The notes under the pieces were generated by a model. That model made no database searches, had not been told where the DNA came from, and saw only the letters and a program-made list of their open reading frames with translations. The translations under genes were made by a program, and so were the position numbers. A stretch of 64,000 nucleotides of DNA from Mycolicibacterium sp. (GTDB taxonomy: Bacteria > Actinomycetota > Actinomycetes > Mycobacteriales > Mycobacteriaceae), in assembly GCF_016462545.1 (NCBI RefSeq), contig NZ_JAEMTA010000011.1, positions 1-64,000 of the forward strand. The letters run 5' to 3'. This document shows, in pieces, positions 24,716-33,527 of the stretch (position 1 is its first letter; each line of letters opens with the position of its first letter).

Positions 24716-25936
24716 GTGTCGATCGGACAGTCCACCGCGCCCGTCTGGGCCGGGCATCGCCGAGGGTCAGCCGAATACGGCCGGTTGCTCGCCGCTCTGT
24801 TCTGCGCCGGTGTCGCGACCTTCGCTCAGCTCTACTCGCCGCAGGCGGTGCTGCCGCTCATCTCGGCGGGTCTGCACATCGGGGCGGCCGACGCGGCCCT
24901 GACCGTCTCGGCATCGACCGTCGGTCTGGCGGTCGGCGTCATTCCGTGGTCGACGCTGGCCGACCGCATCGGTCGGGTGAGGGCCATGACGTTCTCGGTC
25001 GGCCTCGCGACGACCGTGGGCCTGCTCGTCCCCTTCGCGCCCACCTACGAGCTGTTGCTCGCCGGACGCTTCCTCGAGGGGTTGTTCGTCGGAGGTGTCC
25101 CCGCGATCGCCGTCGCTTACCTGACCGAGGAGGTCAACCCGGCGCATGCGGCACGGGCGGCGGGCACGTTCGTCGCGGGCACCACGATGGGCGGGTTACT
25201 CGGTCGGTTGGTCGCCAGTCCGATCGCGGAGATCGTCGGCTGGCGACTCGGCGTCTTCACCGTCGCCGTGCTGTGCGGTGTCGCCGCGGTGGCGTTCGTC
25301 AAGCTGGCACCGGCACCGCGGGGATTCATCCCGTCGAATCGATCGGGCGGGCACCCCGAGGGCGGCCTGGTTCACCGGCTGGCCGCCAACCTGCGGTCGG
25401 CTCGACAGCTCACTCTGTTCGCCCAGGGATTCCTGTTGATGGGCGGATTCGTGGCGCTCTACAACTTTCTCGGGTTCCGGCTGACGGGTGCGCCGTTCAA
25501 CCTGTCGCCCTTCCTCGTCAGCCTGGTGTTCCTGGCCTACCTGGCCGGCACCTGGACGTCTTCCCGGGCGGGCGCGGAGGCGACGCGCTTCGGGCGCAAG
25601 CGGGTGTTGCTGGTCTCCGTCGGGATCATGGTCACCGGCGTCGCCATCACCCTGAGCGACCACCTGATCGTCGTCCTCGCGGGCCTGGTGGTGGCGACCG
25701 CAGGCTTCTTCGGCGCCCACTCGATCGCGTCCGGGTGGACAGGTCAGTCGGCCCCGGTCGGAAAGGCCCAGGCCTCCTCGCTCTACAACCTCTTCTACTA
25801 CGGCGGCTCGAGCCTCGTCGGCTGGTTCGGCGGGGTGGCCTTCGACGCCCAGGGCTGGCCCGCGGTGGCCACCACGATACTGGTGCTGGCGGTTCTCGCC
25901 GCCCTGCTCGCGGCGCTGTTCCTGCCTGCCGACTAG
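24716..25936 (+). CDS. MFS transporter (YnfM/arabinose-efflux-like)
   Basis: Inner-membrane transporter of about 406 residues with roughly 12 hydrophobic segments. It shows the MFS motif between helices 2 and 3 (STLADRIGRVRAM) and helix 5 motifs (AGTTMGGLLGRLV-like VAGTTMGGLLGRL). The LYSPQAVLPLISAGLHI opening is typical of YnfM-type drug or metabolite exporters. GTG at 24716 is preferred on promoter position; ATG 24674 would add 14 polar residues. Likely partner of the preceding LysR regulator. Substrate unknown. Confidence 0.85.
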   Translation: MSIGQSTAPVWAGHRRGSAEYGRLLAALFCAGVATFAQLYSPQAVLPLISAGLHIGAADAALTVSASTVGLAVGVIPWSTLADRIGRVRAMTFSVGLATTVGLLVPFAPTYELLLAGRFLEGLFVGGVPAIAVAYLTEEVNPAHAARAAGTFVAGTTMGGLLGRLVASPIAEIVGWRLGVFTVAVLCGVAAVAFVKLAPAPRGFIPSNRSGGHPEGGLVHRLAANLRSARQLTLFAQGFLLMGGFVALYNFLGFRLTGAPFNLSPFLVSLVFLAYLAGTWTSSRAGAEATRFGRKRVLLVSVGIMVTGVAITLSDHLIVVLAGLVVATAGFFGAHSIASGWTGQSAPVGKAQASSLYNLFYYGGSSLVGWFGGVAFDAQGWPAVATTILVLAVLAALLAALFLPAD

Positions 25937-25964
25937 GCGTACCCGACGCCAGAACCGCGGCCGC

Positions 25965-25991
25965 TGTGCGCGTTTCGCGAGAAACGGCGCA
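25965..25991. terminator. Hairpin between convergent genes
   Basis: CGTTTC-GCGA-GAAACG (25971-25986) with flanking GTGCG/GCGCA pairing forms a stem in the 82-base gap between the MFS and nagE genes. There is no T-run, as is common for mycobacterial terminators, so this is a candidate bidirectional terminator only. Confidence 0.4.
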
Positions 25992-26018
25992 TCGACCGTC
26001 GCCTGGCGCAGGGGTCTC

Positions 26019-27605
26019 CTACAGGACGTCGATGATGTCGTTCTTCAGAGCCTCGGCCTGTGTTCCGAACACCGCCTGGACGTTGTTGCCGACCTCGATG
26101 ACACCGGCGGCCCCGAGACTCTTGAGCCGAGCCTGATCGACCTTGCCCGGGTCTGCGACCTCCATGCGAAGTCGGGTGATGCAGGCGTCGACGTTGACGA
26201 GATTCTCCCGTCCGCCGAAGGCCGCGATCAGTTGCTCGGCCTTGCTGTCGGTCGCGGCGGGGGCGGGCGCCGCGATCGTCGCGGTGGCGATGCCCGAGCC
26301 TGCCGTCACCGCGGTCGCGGCGTCAGACCCCTCACCGAGGTTGGCGCGTTCCTGCGCCTCGAACTCGCTCTCCGGCTCCCGACCGGGAGTCCGCATGTTC
26401 CACTTCGTGATCGCGAATCGGAACAACAGGTAGTAGACGACGAAGAACACGACGCCCATGCCGATCAACAGCGGGATGTTCTTGGCTGCGGGCGCGGTGC
26501 CGTAGAGCAGCAGGTCGATCAGGCCCGCGGAGAAGGAGAAGCCCAGGTGAATGTCGAGAACGTAGGCGATGGCCAGTGACAGCCCGGTGAGGATGGCGTG
26601 GATGACGTAGAGCGGGAACGCGACGAACATGAACGCGAACTCGAGGGGCTCGGTGACGCCGGTGAGGAACGCGGTCAGCCCCGCGGCGGACAGGATGCCG
26701 ACCGCGACCTTGCGCTGCTTCTTGTTCGCGACGTGGATCATCGCCAGCGCGGCGGCGGGCAGGCCGAACATCAGGATCGGGTAGAAGCCCGCGGTGAGAT
26801 GCCCCGCCGACGGGTCACCGGCTGCGAATCGGGTGAGCTCTCCGGTGACGACCTTGCCGTCCGGGGTTTGGTAGTCGCCGTAGATGAACCACACGAAGGA
26901 GTTGACGATGTGGTGCAGGCCGAGCGGGATCAGCATGCGGTTGGCGAAGCCGTAGATGAACGCGCCGATGGCACCCGAACCGCCGATGAACTTTCCGAGT
27001 CCGGTCAGCCCCGCGTCGAAGAGCGGGTAGCAGTAGCTCATCGCGAACGCGAGGAACAGACACGCCAGCGACACCACGATCGGGACGAACCGTCGACCGC
27101 CGAAGAAGCCGAGATACGAAGGCAATTGGATGGTGTGGTAGCGATCGAAGAGCCACGCGGTGAGCAAACCCACCAGGATGCCCGCGAACACGCTGTAGTT
27201 GATCTGCGCCTGGTCGCCCGCCTTGTCGACCTGCCCGGCGAGCACGATCGGCGACATGGTCTTGAACACGGCCTGCACCACGAGATAGCCGACGACCGCG
27301 GCCAGCGCCGTCGAACCGTCGGCCTTCTTGGCGAATCCGATGGCGACACCGACGGCGAAGAGCAACGGCAGATTGCTGAAGATCGCGTCGCCCGCCGCGC
27401 TCATCGCCTGGAAGAACGGCCCGATGACGGGCGCCTTGATCCTGCCGAGCAGATCGTCCTGGCCCAGCCGCAACAGAATTCCCGCCGCAGGCAGTACCGC
27501 GATCGGTAGCATGAGGCTCTTGCCAAGCCGTTGCAACTGTGCGAATCCCGGGATCGAGAATCCCGATTTCCTTTGCGCCCCATCGGTTTTCGTCGTACCG
27601 CTCAT
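26019..27605 (-). CDS. nagE: PTS N-acetylglucosamine/glucose-specific EIICB
   Basis: Membrane permease and phosphotransferase of the PEP:sugar phosphotransferase system, 528 residues. EIIC (about 20-395) has [29 protein letters not shown] and the [12 protein letters not shown] loop. EIIB (about 450-528) has the phosphorylated cysteine in VDACITRLR (Cys475). The spacing is of the GlcNAc type. It is divergent from crr-nagB-nagA, which supplies EIIA and the GlcNAc-6-P catabolic enzymes, so GlcNAc is the likely substrate; glucose cannot be excluded. The ribosome site AAGGTGA is 7 bases from the ATG. General EI and HPr are not in the window. Confidence 0.92.
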   Translation of the reverse strand: MSGTTKTDGAQRKSGFSIPGFAQLQRLGKSLMLPIAVLPAAGILLRLGQDDLLGRIKAPVIGPFFQAMSAAGDAIFSNLPLLFAVGVAIGFAKKADGSTALAAVVGYLVVQAVFKTMSPIVLAGQVDKAGDQAQINYSVFAGILVGLLTAWLFDRYHTIQLPSYLGFFGGRRFVPIVVSLACLFLAFAMSYCYPLFDAGLTGLGKFIGGSGAIGAFIYGFANRMLIPLGLHHIVNSFVWFIYGDYQTPDGKVVTGELTRFAAGDPSAGHLTAGFYPILMFGLPAAALAMIHVANKKQRKVAVGILSAAGLTAFLTGVTEPLEFAFMFVAFPLYVIHAILTGLSLAIAYVLDIHLGFSFSAGLIDLLLYGTAPAAKNIPLLIGMGVVFFVVYYLLFRFAITKWNMRTPGREPESEFEAQERANLGEGSDAATAVTAGSGIATATIAAPAPAATDSKAEQLIAAFGGRENLVNVDACITRLRMEVADPGKVDQARLKSLGAAGVIEVGNNVQAVFGTQAEALKNDIIDVL

Positions 27606-27708
27606 GGCCGGTCACCTTCCTCAGTCGCACACCTCGCCCACCGCCGAAGCTGCGGGAGAAGCTTAGACGAGAACCCGTGAACACGAGACTGACTTGCCGC
27701 GGTACTCG

Positions 27709-27721
27709 TATTGTTGGGCCC
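27709..27721 (+). promoter_or_regulatory. Candidate leaderless promoter of crr-nagB-nagA
   Basis: TATTGT (27709-27714) lies seven bases before the crr ATG at 27722 with no ribosome site between. No convincing DasR/dre palindrome is visible in the 116-base divergent gap. Confidence 0.45.
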
Positions 27722-28192
27722 ATGAGCACCACACACGTCCTCGCCCCGGTCCCCGGTCGCGCAGTGGCACTTCACGACGTCCCCGACCCCGTCTTCGCGC
27801 AGGGCATGGTCGGATATGGCGCGGCCGTCGAACCGCCGCATGGCGTCGTCGAAGCGGTTGCCCCGGTCAGCGGGAAGATCCTGAAGTTGCTGCCACATGC
27901 CTACGTCGTGATGACCCCGGACAACGTCGGTGTCCTGGTGCACCTCGGTCTGGACACCGTCGCGCTCAAGGGTGAGGGCTTCACGACCCACGTCAGCCAG
28001 GGCGACGACGTGACTGCGGGGCAACTCGTCATCACCTACGACGTCCCGGCGATCGTGGCCAAGGGGCTCAACCCCATCGTCCCCGTCGTCGTGATGGACT
28101 TGCGCGAAGCCGGGAACGTCGTTGCCTCCGAAGCGGTCTCCGCTGGTGCGAACGTCGAGTCCGGCGCCGGCCTGTTCACCGCGACCACCTAG
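27722..28192 (+). CDS. crr: PTS glucose/GlcNAc EIIA
   Basis: Cytoplasmic phosphocarrier of 156 residues. It carries the two active-site histidines of the EIIA-Glc fold: His59 in PHAYV and the phosphorylated His74 in VLVHLGLDTV, followed by KGEGF. It would pass phosphate from HPr to NagE. The long open frame upstream of 27722 overlaps the divergent nagE leader and is not used. Its TAG directly abuts the nagB ATG. Confidence 0.92.
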   Translation: MSTTHVLAPVPGRAVALHDVPDPVFAQGMVGYGAAVEPPHGVVEAVAPVSGKILKLLPHAYVVMTPDNVGVLVHLGLDTVALKGEGFTTHVSQGDDVTAGQLVITYDVPAIVAKGLNPIVPVVVMDLREAGNVVASEAVSAGANVESGAGLFTATT

Positions 28193-28978
28193 ATGGAAGT
28201 CGTCATCTGCCGCGACCCCAACGAGATTGGCGTGATCGCCGCCGACGCGATCGGCGCCCTGCTCGAACGCAGGCCCGAAGCGGTCCTGGGGCTGGCGACG
28301 GGCTCCTCGCCGCTGTCGATCTACGACGAGCTGGCGAGGCGCTGTGAGGCGGGGCTGATCTCGTTTCGACGGGCCCGTGGTTTCACCCTCGACGAGTACG
28401 TCGGGCTGCCCGCCGACCATCCCGAGCGGTACCGAAACGTCATCGACACGGTGTTCGTGTCGCGCGTCGACTTCGCTCCCGGCGCCGTGCGGGGTCCAGA
28501 CGGCGCCGCCGCGGACATCCCGTCAGCATGCGCTGCCTACGAGGACGCGATCTCCGCGGCGGGCGGCGTCGATCTGCAGATCCTCGGCATCGGAACCGAC
28601 GGGCACATCGCGTTCAACGAGCCGGGATCCTCACTGGCCTCCAGGACACGGATCAAGACGTTGACCAGTCAGACCCGCATCGACAACGCCCGATTCTTCG
28701 ACGACGACGTCGATTCCGTGCCGACGCACTGCCTCACGCAGGGACTGGCCACCATCATGGCGGCCCGGCATCTCATCCTGGTGGCCACGGGCCGCAGCAA
28801 GGCCGAGGCGGTGCACCACCTGGTCGAGGGGGCGGTCAGCGCCATGTGGCCCGCCACGATCCTGCAGCATCACCCGCACGTCACGGTGCTACTCGACGAC
28901 GCCGCGGCGCGGCGTCTCCAGCTCGTCGACTACTACCGCGAAACGTACCGCTCCAAGCCGCGATGGCAGGGAATCTGA
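28193..28978 (+). CDS. nagB: glucosamine-6-phosphate deaminase
   Basis: Converts glucosamine-6-P to fructose-6-P and ammonia, 261 residues. Key motifs are GLATGSSPLSIYDEL (phosphate loop), the general base Asp67 in LDEYVGL, and GIGTDGHIAFNEP, with Asp136, His138 and Glu143 matching the catalytic relay of the E. coli enzyme. The start abuts the crr stop with no gap, and GTG of nagA follows its TGA directly, so crr, nagB and nagA are one coupled operon. Confidence 0.95.
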   Translation: MEVVICRDPNEIGVIAADAIGALLERRPEAVLGLATGSSPLSIYDELARRCEAGLISFRRARGFTLDEYVGLPADHPERYRNVIDTVFVSRVDFAPGAVRGPDGAAADIPSACAAYEDAISAAGGVDLQILGIGTDGHIAFNEPGSSLASRTRIKTLTSQTRIDNARFFDDDVDSVPTHCLTQGLATIMAARHLILVATGRSKAEAVHHLVEGAVSAMWPATILQHHPHVTVLLDDAAARRLQLVDYYRETYRSKPRWQGI

Positions 28979-30133
28979 GTGCTGCTCACCGTTGATACCC
29001 TGCTGACGGGCCGAGATCTGTTGCGGCCCGGCTGGTTCGAGACCGAAGGGGGCCTGGTCGTTGGTGTCGGCGAGGGTGCCGCACCCCGGCCCGCCGATCT
29101 GGACCTCGGCGCGGTGACCGTGGTGCCCGGCTTCGTCGACACCCATCTCCACGGCGGCGCCGGAGCGAACTTCTCCGCAGGCGTCCGCACCGACACGTCG
29201 ACGGCCGTCGCATTGCACCGCACGCATGGCAGCACGGCAGTCGTGGCCTCCCTCGTCACCGCCGGTCCGGACGAATTGCTCAGGCAAATAGGCGAATTGG
29301 CCGATGACGTTCGGGCGGGTGTGCTCGACGGCATCCATCTGGAAGGCCCGTGGCTCTCCACCAAACGGTGCGGCGCCCACCAGTCGTCGCTGATGCGCGA
29401 TCCCGACCCGCACGAGATCGAGCGGGTCCTCGACGCGGGCGGTGGCGCCATCCGGATGGTCACGATCGCACCCGAACGCGCTGGCGCGCAGGCAGCGATC
29501 CGGCAGTTCGTCGAGGCCGGCGTCGTGGTCGCAGTCGGCCACACCGAAGCCACCTACGCACAGACGCGGGAAGCGATCGCCGCAGGCGCGACGGTCGGCA
29601 CCCACGTGTTCAACGCGATGCGCCCGATCGACCGACGCGAGCCGGGACCCATCATTGCGCTCCTGGAAGACCCGCGGGTGACCGTCGAATTGATCACCGA
29701 CGGCGTGCACGTCGACCCCGCCATCTATCGACACGTGACGCGCAGCGTCGGACCCGACCGCGTGTCGCTGGTGACCGATGCGATGGCGGCGACCGGGATG
29801 GCCGACGGTCGGTATCACCTGGGCCCGTTGGCCGTGGACGTCGTCGACCGCGTGGCGAGGGTGGCGGGGACCGACACGATCGCCGGAAGCACCGCGACCA
29901 TGGACCGACTGTTCGCATTCGTCGTGGAGCACGGTGGACTGCCACGTGACGACGCGCTGCAACTGGCCGTGCGCCAGGCCTCGCTCAATCCCGCGAGAGC
30001 ACTGGGCCTGCCGTCCGCCGGACTGGTGGTCGGAGCCCCTGCCGACGCAGTGCTCCTTGACCCGCACCTGACGGTCGCGGGTGTGATGCGCCGCGGGTCG
30101 TGGGTCGTCGAACCGGACGCCGGGAACGTCTGA
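28979..30133 (+). CDS. nagA: N-acetylglucosamine-6-phosphate deacetylase
   Basis: Amidohydrolase removing acetate from GlcNAc-6-P, 384 residues. The metal ligands are visible in DTHLHGGAG (His56, His58), GIHLEGPWLS (Glu), VGHTEATY (His) and THVFNAM; the catalytic Asp is in LVTDAMAATG. GTG start directly after nagB. It feeds glucosamine-6-P to NagB. Confidence 0.95.
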   Translation: MLLTVDTLLTGRDLLRPGWFETEGGLVVGVGEGAAPRPADLDLGAVTVVPGFVDTHLHGGAGANFSAGVRTDTSTAVALHRTHGSTAVVASLVTAGPDELLRQIGELADDVRAGVLDGIHLEGPWLSTKRCGAHQSSLMRDPDPHEIERVLDAGGGAIRMVTIAPERAGAQAAIRQFVEAGVVVAVGHTEATYAQTREAIAAGATVGTHVFNAMRPIDRREPGPIIALLEDPRVTVELITDGVHVDPAIYRHVTRSVGPDRVSLVTDAMAATGMADGRYHLGPLAVDVVDRVARVAGTDTIAGSTATMDRLFAFVVEHGGLPRDDALQLAVRQASLNPARALGLPSAGLVVGAPADAVLLDPHLTVAGVMRRGSWVVEPDAGNV

Positions 30134-30163
30134 GGTTACGATCGCGACCGGGGGGTGAACGAC

Positions 30164-31426
30164 ATGAGCACTGCGCCCACACTCGGCGCACGCGCGTCCG
30201 CGGGGTGGTTGCGTCGCTTCGCCCGCACGACGCCGGGCGTGGTCGGGCTCGTCGCGGTCGTGGTCGCGGCGGCCTGCGTGCTCGCGGGCGTCGTCGTCGG
30301 GGGCCAACTCGATGGCCGGATCGCCGAGAGCAGTTCGGTGCTCGACCGAACCGAGCCGTTCGCCTACTCGGCGCAGAAGTTGTACGCCGCACTGTCGGCC
30401 GCCGACGCCGCGGCCGCCACCGAGTACCTGTCCGGCGGTCTCGAGACTGTCGCCATGCGGTCGCGCTACCAGCAGGCCCTTGCCGATGCCGCCGAGGCGC
30501 TGACCGATGCGACGGTCGGAGCCACTGACACGGACACCCGCACCGCGCTCGCTCAGATCTCGGCCGATCTTGCCGCCTACACGGGTCAGGTCGAGTCGGC
30601 GCGGGCCAACAACCGTCAGGGTTTTGCGGTCGGTGCAGCGTACTTCCGGGAGGCCTCGTCGTTGATGCAGACCTCGATGCTTCCCGACGCCGAGCGGGTC
30701 TACACGGGTGGTCTGGCCGCGGTCGACGAGGGCCAGGGTGCGGTCGGCTCGCTGCCGGTCCTCGGCCTGGTGTTACTGGTCCTCGTCCTGGCGGTGATCG
30801 CGGTCGGCTCGCTGCTTCTGATTGGCCGGACGAACCGGCAGTTCAACCGGGGCTTGGTCGGCGCGGCGATCGTCGTGGTCTTGGTGATCGGGTGGATCGT
30901 GGTGGGCAACCGGTTCGCAGCGAGCAGCATCGAGCAGAGCCGCACCGAGGGCACCGCGAAGTTCGAGAAACTCGCCAACGCCCGCGTCATTGCTCAGAAG
31001 GCCAGAACGGACGAGACCCTGCAGCTGATCTCGCGTGGCGACATCACGGCAGGGGAGAAGGCGTTCAACGATCACCTCGGCCAGCTGTCCGCACTGCTGG
31101 CCGACGGACCCGCCGCGGCCGCCGACGGCGTCATCGGCTGGACGGCGAGTCACCGCACCCAGGTGGAGCTCTATCAGGGCGGCGACTATCCGGCCGCCGT
31201 CGCGCAGGCCATCGGTGCCGATCCACGCGGTTCGGCCGCTCAGTTCGCCGCTGTGGAAGCCAGCCTGGGCGAGGCGATCGAGCAGACCCGCGAGACGCTG
31301 CGCGACGACGTCTCCGCAGCGGGGGCGCGGCTGGCATGGAGTCCGACCGGCGCGCTGGTGTTGATGGTGATCGCCGCGGCTGCTGCCGTCGTCGGATTGT
31401 GGCCACGGCTCAAGGAGTTCCTGTGA
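30164..31426 (+). CDS. GlnX-like integral membrane sensor protein
   Basis: Membrane protein of about 420 residues. One helix near the N-terminus (VVGLVAVVVAAACVLAGVVVG), an extracytoplasmic helical domain (about 45-195), a pair of helices (LGLVLLVLVLAVIAVGSLLLI and GAAIVVVLVIGWIVVG), a second helical domain and a C-terminal helix ending in RLKEFL give four membrane passes. This is the layout of mycobacterial GlnX (Rv0412c), which with GlnH and PknG senses aspartate/glutamate. Its place directly before a GlnH homologue and a PknG homologue supports the call. ATG at 30164 is chosen because a G-run lies 9 to 14 bases upstream; GTG at 30155 is an alternative. TACGAT (30137-30142) may be the -10. 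First gene of a seven-gene overlapping operon. Confidence 0.75.
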   Translation: MSTAPTLGARASAGWLRRFARTTPGVVGLVAVVVAAACVLAGVVVGGQLDGRIAESSSVLDRTEPFAYSAQKLYAALSAADAAAATEYLSGGLETVAMRSRYQQALADAAEALTDATVGATDTDTRTALAQISADLAAYTGQVESARANNRQGFAVGAAYFREASSLMQTSMLPDAERVYTGGLAAVDEGQGAVGSLPVLGLVLLVLVLAVIAVGSLLLIGRTNRQFNRGLVGAAIVVVLVIGWIVVGNRFAASSIEQSRTEGTAKFEKLANARVIAQKARTDETLQLISRGDITAGEKAFNDHLGQLSALLADGPAAAADGVIGWTASHRTQVELYQGGDYPAAVAQAIGADPRGSAAQFAAVEASLGEAIEQTRETLRDDVSAAGARLAWSPTGALVLMVIAAAAAVVGLWPRLKEFL

Positions 31427-32385
31427 GGGCGCGACTGATGGTGGGGCTGGTCGTGCTGGCGCTGACCGCATGCGGATCGCCGGCCGCGCCACAGGCGGTC
31501 ACCGTCGCGCCGGTCGACGCCATACCGGGTGGGGCGCAGGAGATCACCGCTGCTCCGCCCGCCGGGAGCATCGACTGCGGCGACAGGGAGGCCAGCCTGC
31601 GCCCCGGTCCGCAACCCGCCCCCGGCGCCATGCCGCCCGGGTCGACGATGGCGAGCATCCTCGAACGCGGTCGACTCATCGTCGGGGTGGACCAGGACAC
31701 CACGCGGTTCGGTTCGCGCAACCCCGCCACGGGCGAGTTGGAGGGCTTCGACATCGATTTGGCCCGCGAGATCGCCCGCAGGATCTTCGGCGATCCCAAC
31801 CGCATCGATCTCAAGGTGGTCACCGCGGCGCAACGGGAGACCGCGCTGAAGGACGGGCAGGTGGATCTGGTGGTCCGGACCTACTCGATCACCTGCGAGC
31901 GCAAGAAGAACGTCGCCTTCTCGGTAACGTACTTCCTCGCCAACCAGGGCATCTTGGCCGTGAAGGGTTCGGGAATCCGTTCTGCCGCAGACCTTTCCGG
32001 AAAGCGGGTGTGCGCGGTGAAGGGCACCACCTCGCTGGCGGCGCTCTACGCGCTCGATCCGAGGCCGACGCTGTTCGGCGTGACCGCCTGGACCGACTGC
32101 CTGGTGATGCTCCAGCAGGGTCAGGTCGACGCGATCAGCACCGACGACGTGGTGCTGGCCGGACTCAAGGACCAAGACGAGAAGAACCTGGAACTGGTCA
32201 ACGCAGGCCTCGGAAAGGAGCCCTACGGCATCGGCGTCAAACTGGAGAACGTAGACCTGGTGCGATTCGTCAACGGTGCTCTGGCCGAGATGCGCGAGGA
32301 CGGGACGTGGGAGCGCCTCTACCAAACCTGGCTCAGCAGCCTCGGGCCCTCACCGGGTCCGCCGCCCGCGCGCTACCGGGATTGA
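31423..32385 (+). CDS. GlnH-like amino-acid-binding lipoprotein
   Basis: Type II periplasmic-binding lipoprotein of 320 residues. The lipobox LTAC puts the lipid anchor at Cys17. The mature domain (RGRLIVGVDQDTTRFG, GELEGFDIDLAREIARRIFG, GQVDLVVRTYSITCERKK, GKRVCAVKGTTSLAALYAL, YGIGVKLENVDLVRFVNG, then PPPARYRD at the end) follows mycobacterial GlnH (Rv0411c) closely, including the final RY-x-D. Four extra cysteines suggest disulfides. GTG at 31423 overlaps the GlnX stop (GTGA) with AAGGAG nearby. It should bind an acidic amino acid or amide outside the membrane and signal through GlnX. Confidence 0.88.
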   Translation: MRARLMVGLVVLALTACGSPAAPQAVTVAPVDAIPGGAQEITAAPPAGSIDCGDREASLRPGPQPAPGAMPPGSTMASILERGRLIVGVDQDTTRFGSRNPATGELEGFDIDLAREIARRIFGDPNRIDLKVVTAAQRETALKDGQVDLVVRTYSITCERKKNVAFSVTYFLANQGILAVKGSGIRSAADLSGKRVCAVKGTTSLAALYALDPRPTLFGVTAWTDCLVMLQQGQVDAISTDDVVLAGLKDQDEKNLELVNAGLGKEPYGIGVKLENVDLVRFVNGALAEMREDGTWERLYQTWLSSLGPSPGPPPARYRD

Positions 32386-32387
32386 TC

Positions 32388-33527
32388 GTGTTGACCACCG
32401 AAGAGATCGACCGTGAACTGCTGTCCCGTACACAGGAGGTCGATGCCGCGTCGGCAACGCTGCTGGAACTCGACAACCATCCCGGGCTGCAGCACGTCCG
32501 GCGCTATCCGCCGACCGGTGCGACGGAGCGGCGGTGGACTGACGTGCAGCGGTCTCTCGACGACTTGTGGCAGGACGTGGCGCGCATGAGATCGATCCTG
32601 GACTCGGCCAAGGCGGTCCGAGCGCGACGGTCCAGACTGGACGAGGATGACCGCGTCGAGTTGACGCGATGGCTCCGCGAGCGCCCACTGGAGGTCTCGC
32701 GCGAGCGAATTCCATTGGCGCAGCGAGTGATCACCGGTCCTGGAGAATCCGTCGGCTACGTCGGGCTGGCGGACCTCTCCGAGGGCATGCGCCGCGCATA
32801 TCCCGCGGTGGCCGAGTTCCTCGATGACGTCGACCGGATCAACTCGCTGATCGTGGACCGGCTGGCGCCGTTGCAGCAGCGCCTCGACGACGCGGGGGCC
32901 AGCTTTCCCGCTGAGGTCGCCGAACTGTTGGCGGCGTCGGCGACCGACCCGCTGTCCCTGAGCTCGCAGGACGTCGAGGAGCGCATTCGGATCATTGCGG
33001 GGGAGGTCGAGCGCCGGTCGGCCGAACTCGCCGAACTGGCGGCGCTGCGGGCGAATTGGACCGCTGCCCTCGCCGAGACGGCGACGCGATTGGATGCGTT
33101 GCGGGCCGGGGTGGACCGAGTGGCGGAGATTCGCGCGCGAGCCGAGCGCGACGTGGTGTCGGCGCCGCTGCCGGTGCACGAGGACGCCGAGCCGGGCCTA
33201 CGTGCCCGTTTCGATGCGATCGTCACCCCAGATCCGTCCGCGCTGCGCTCGCTGAGGCAGCGGATCGAGGTGGCGCTGCGCATCGTGGCCGACGACGAGG
33301 AATTGGCGCAGGGGCTGCTCGACCGTCGCATGGAGCTCAAGGGTCGGCTCACCGCCTACCAGGCGAAGGCGGCCCGACTAGACCTCGGTGAAGATCGGGA
33401 CCTGTTGGCGTGCAGCCGAATCGCTTCGGGGCTCTTGCACAGACAACCGTGCGACCTCCGCGCCGTCACCAGGGCGGTCGCGGACTATCAGCAGCTGCTC
33501 GTCGAGAAACAGGGGAGCGCGAGATGA
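32388..33527 (+). CDS. coiled-coil protein of the PknG-like cassette
   Basis: Predicted cytoplasmic, strongly helical protein of 379 residues with no signal or membrane segment. Long Leu/Ala/Glu/Arg heptad-like stretches (EEIDRELLSRTQEVDAASAT, DVARMRSILDSAKAVRARR, LNIVDRLAPLQQRL-like, VERRSAELAELAALR, ALRSLRQRIEVALRI) predict several coiled coils. I recognise no catalytic motif. GTG at 32388 is two bases after the GlnH stop, and its own TGA overlaps the kinase ATG (ATGA). The frame is open far upstream through glnH, but that part is not coding. It is probably a scaffold or adaptor linking the membrane sensor to the kinase; this is inference from position only. M. tuberculosis has no equivalent between glnH and pknG. 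Confidence 0.75.
   Translation: MLTTEEIDRELLSRTQEVDAASATLLELDNHPGLQHVRRYPPTGATERRWTDVQRSLDDLWQDVARMRSILDSAKAVRARRSRLDEDDRVELTRWLRERPLEVSRERIPLAQRVITGPGESVGYVGLADLSEGMRRAYPAVAEFLDDVDRINSLIVDRLAPLQQRLDDAGASFPAEVAELLAASATDPLSLSSQDVEERIRIIAGEVERRSAELAELAALRANWTAALAETATRLDALRAGVDRVAEIRARAERDVVSAPLPVHEDAEPGLRARFDAIVTPDPSALRSLRQRIEVALRIVADDEELAQGLLDRRMELKGRLTAYQAKAARLDLGEDRDLLACSRIASGLLHRQPCDLRAVTRAVADYQQLLVEKQGSAR

Noticed and set aside
27606..27721. DasR/dre operator in the nag divergent gap
   Set aside because: No sequence close to the GTCTAGAC core palindrome was found; only CTTAGACGAG is partly similar.
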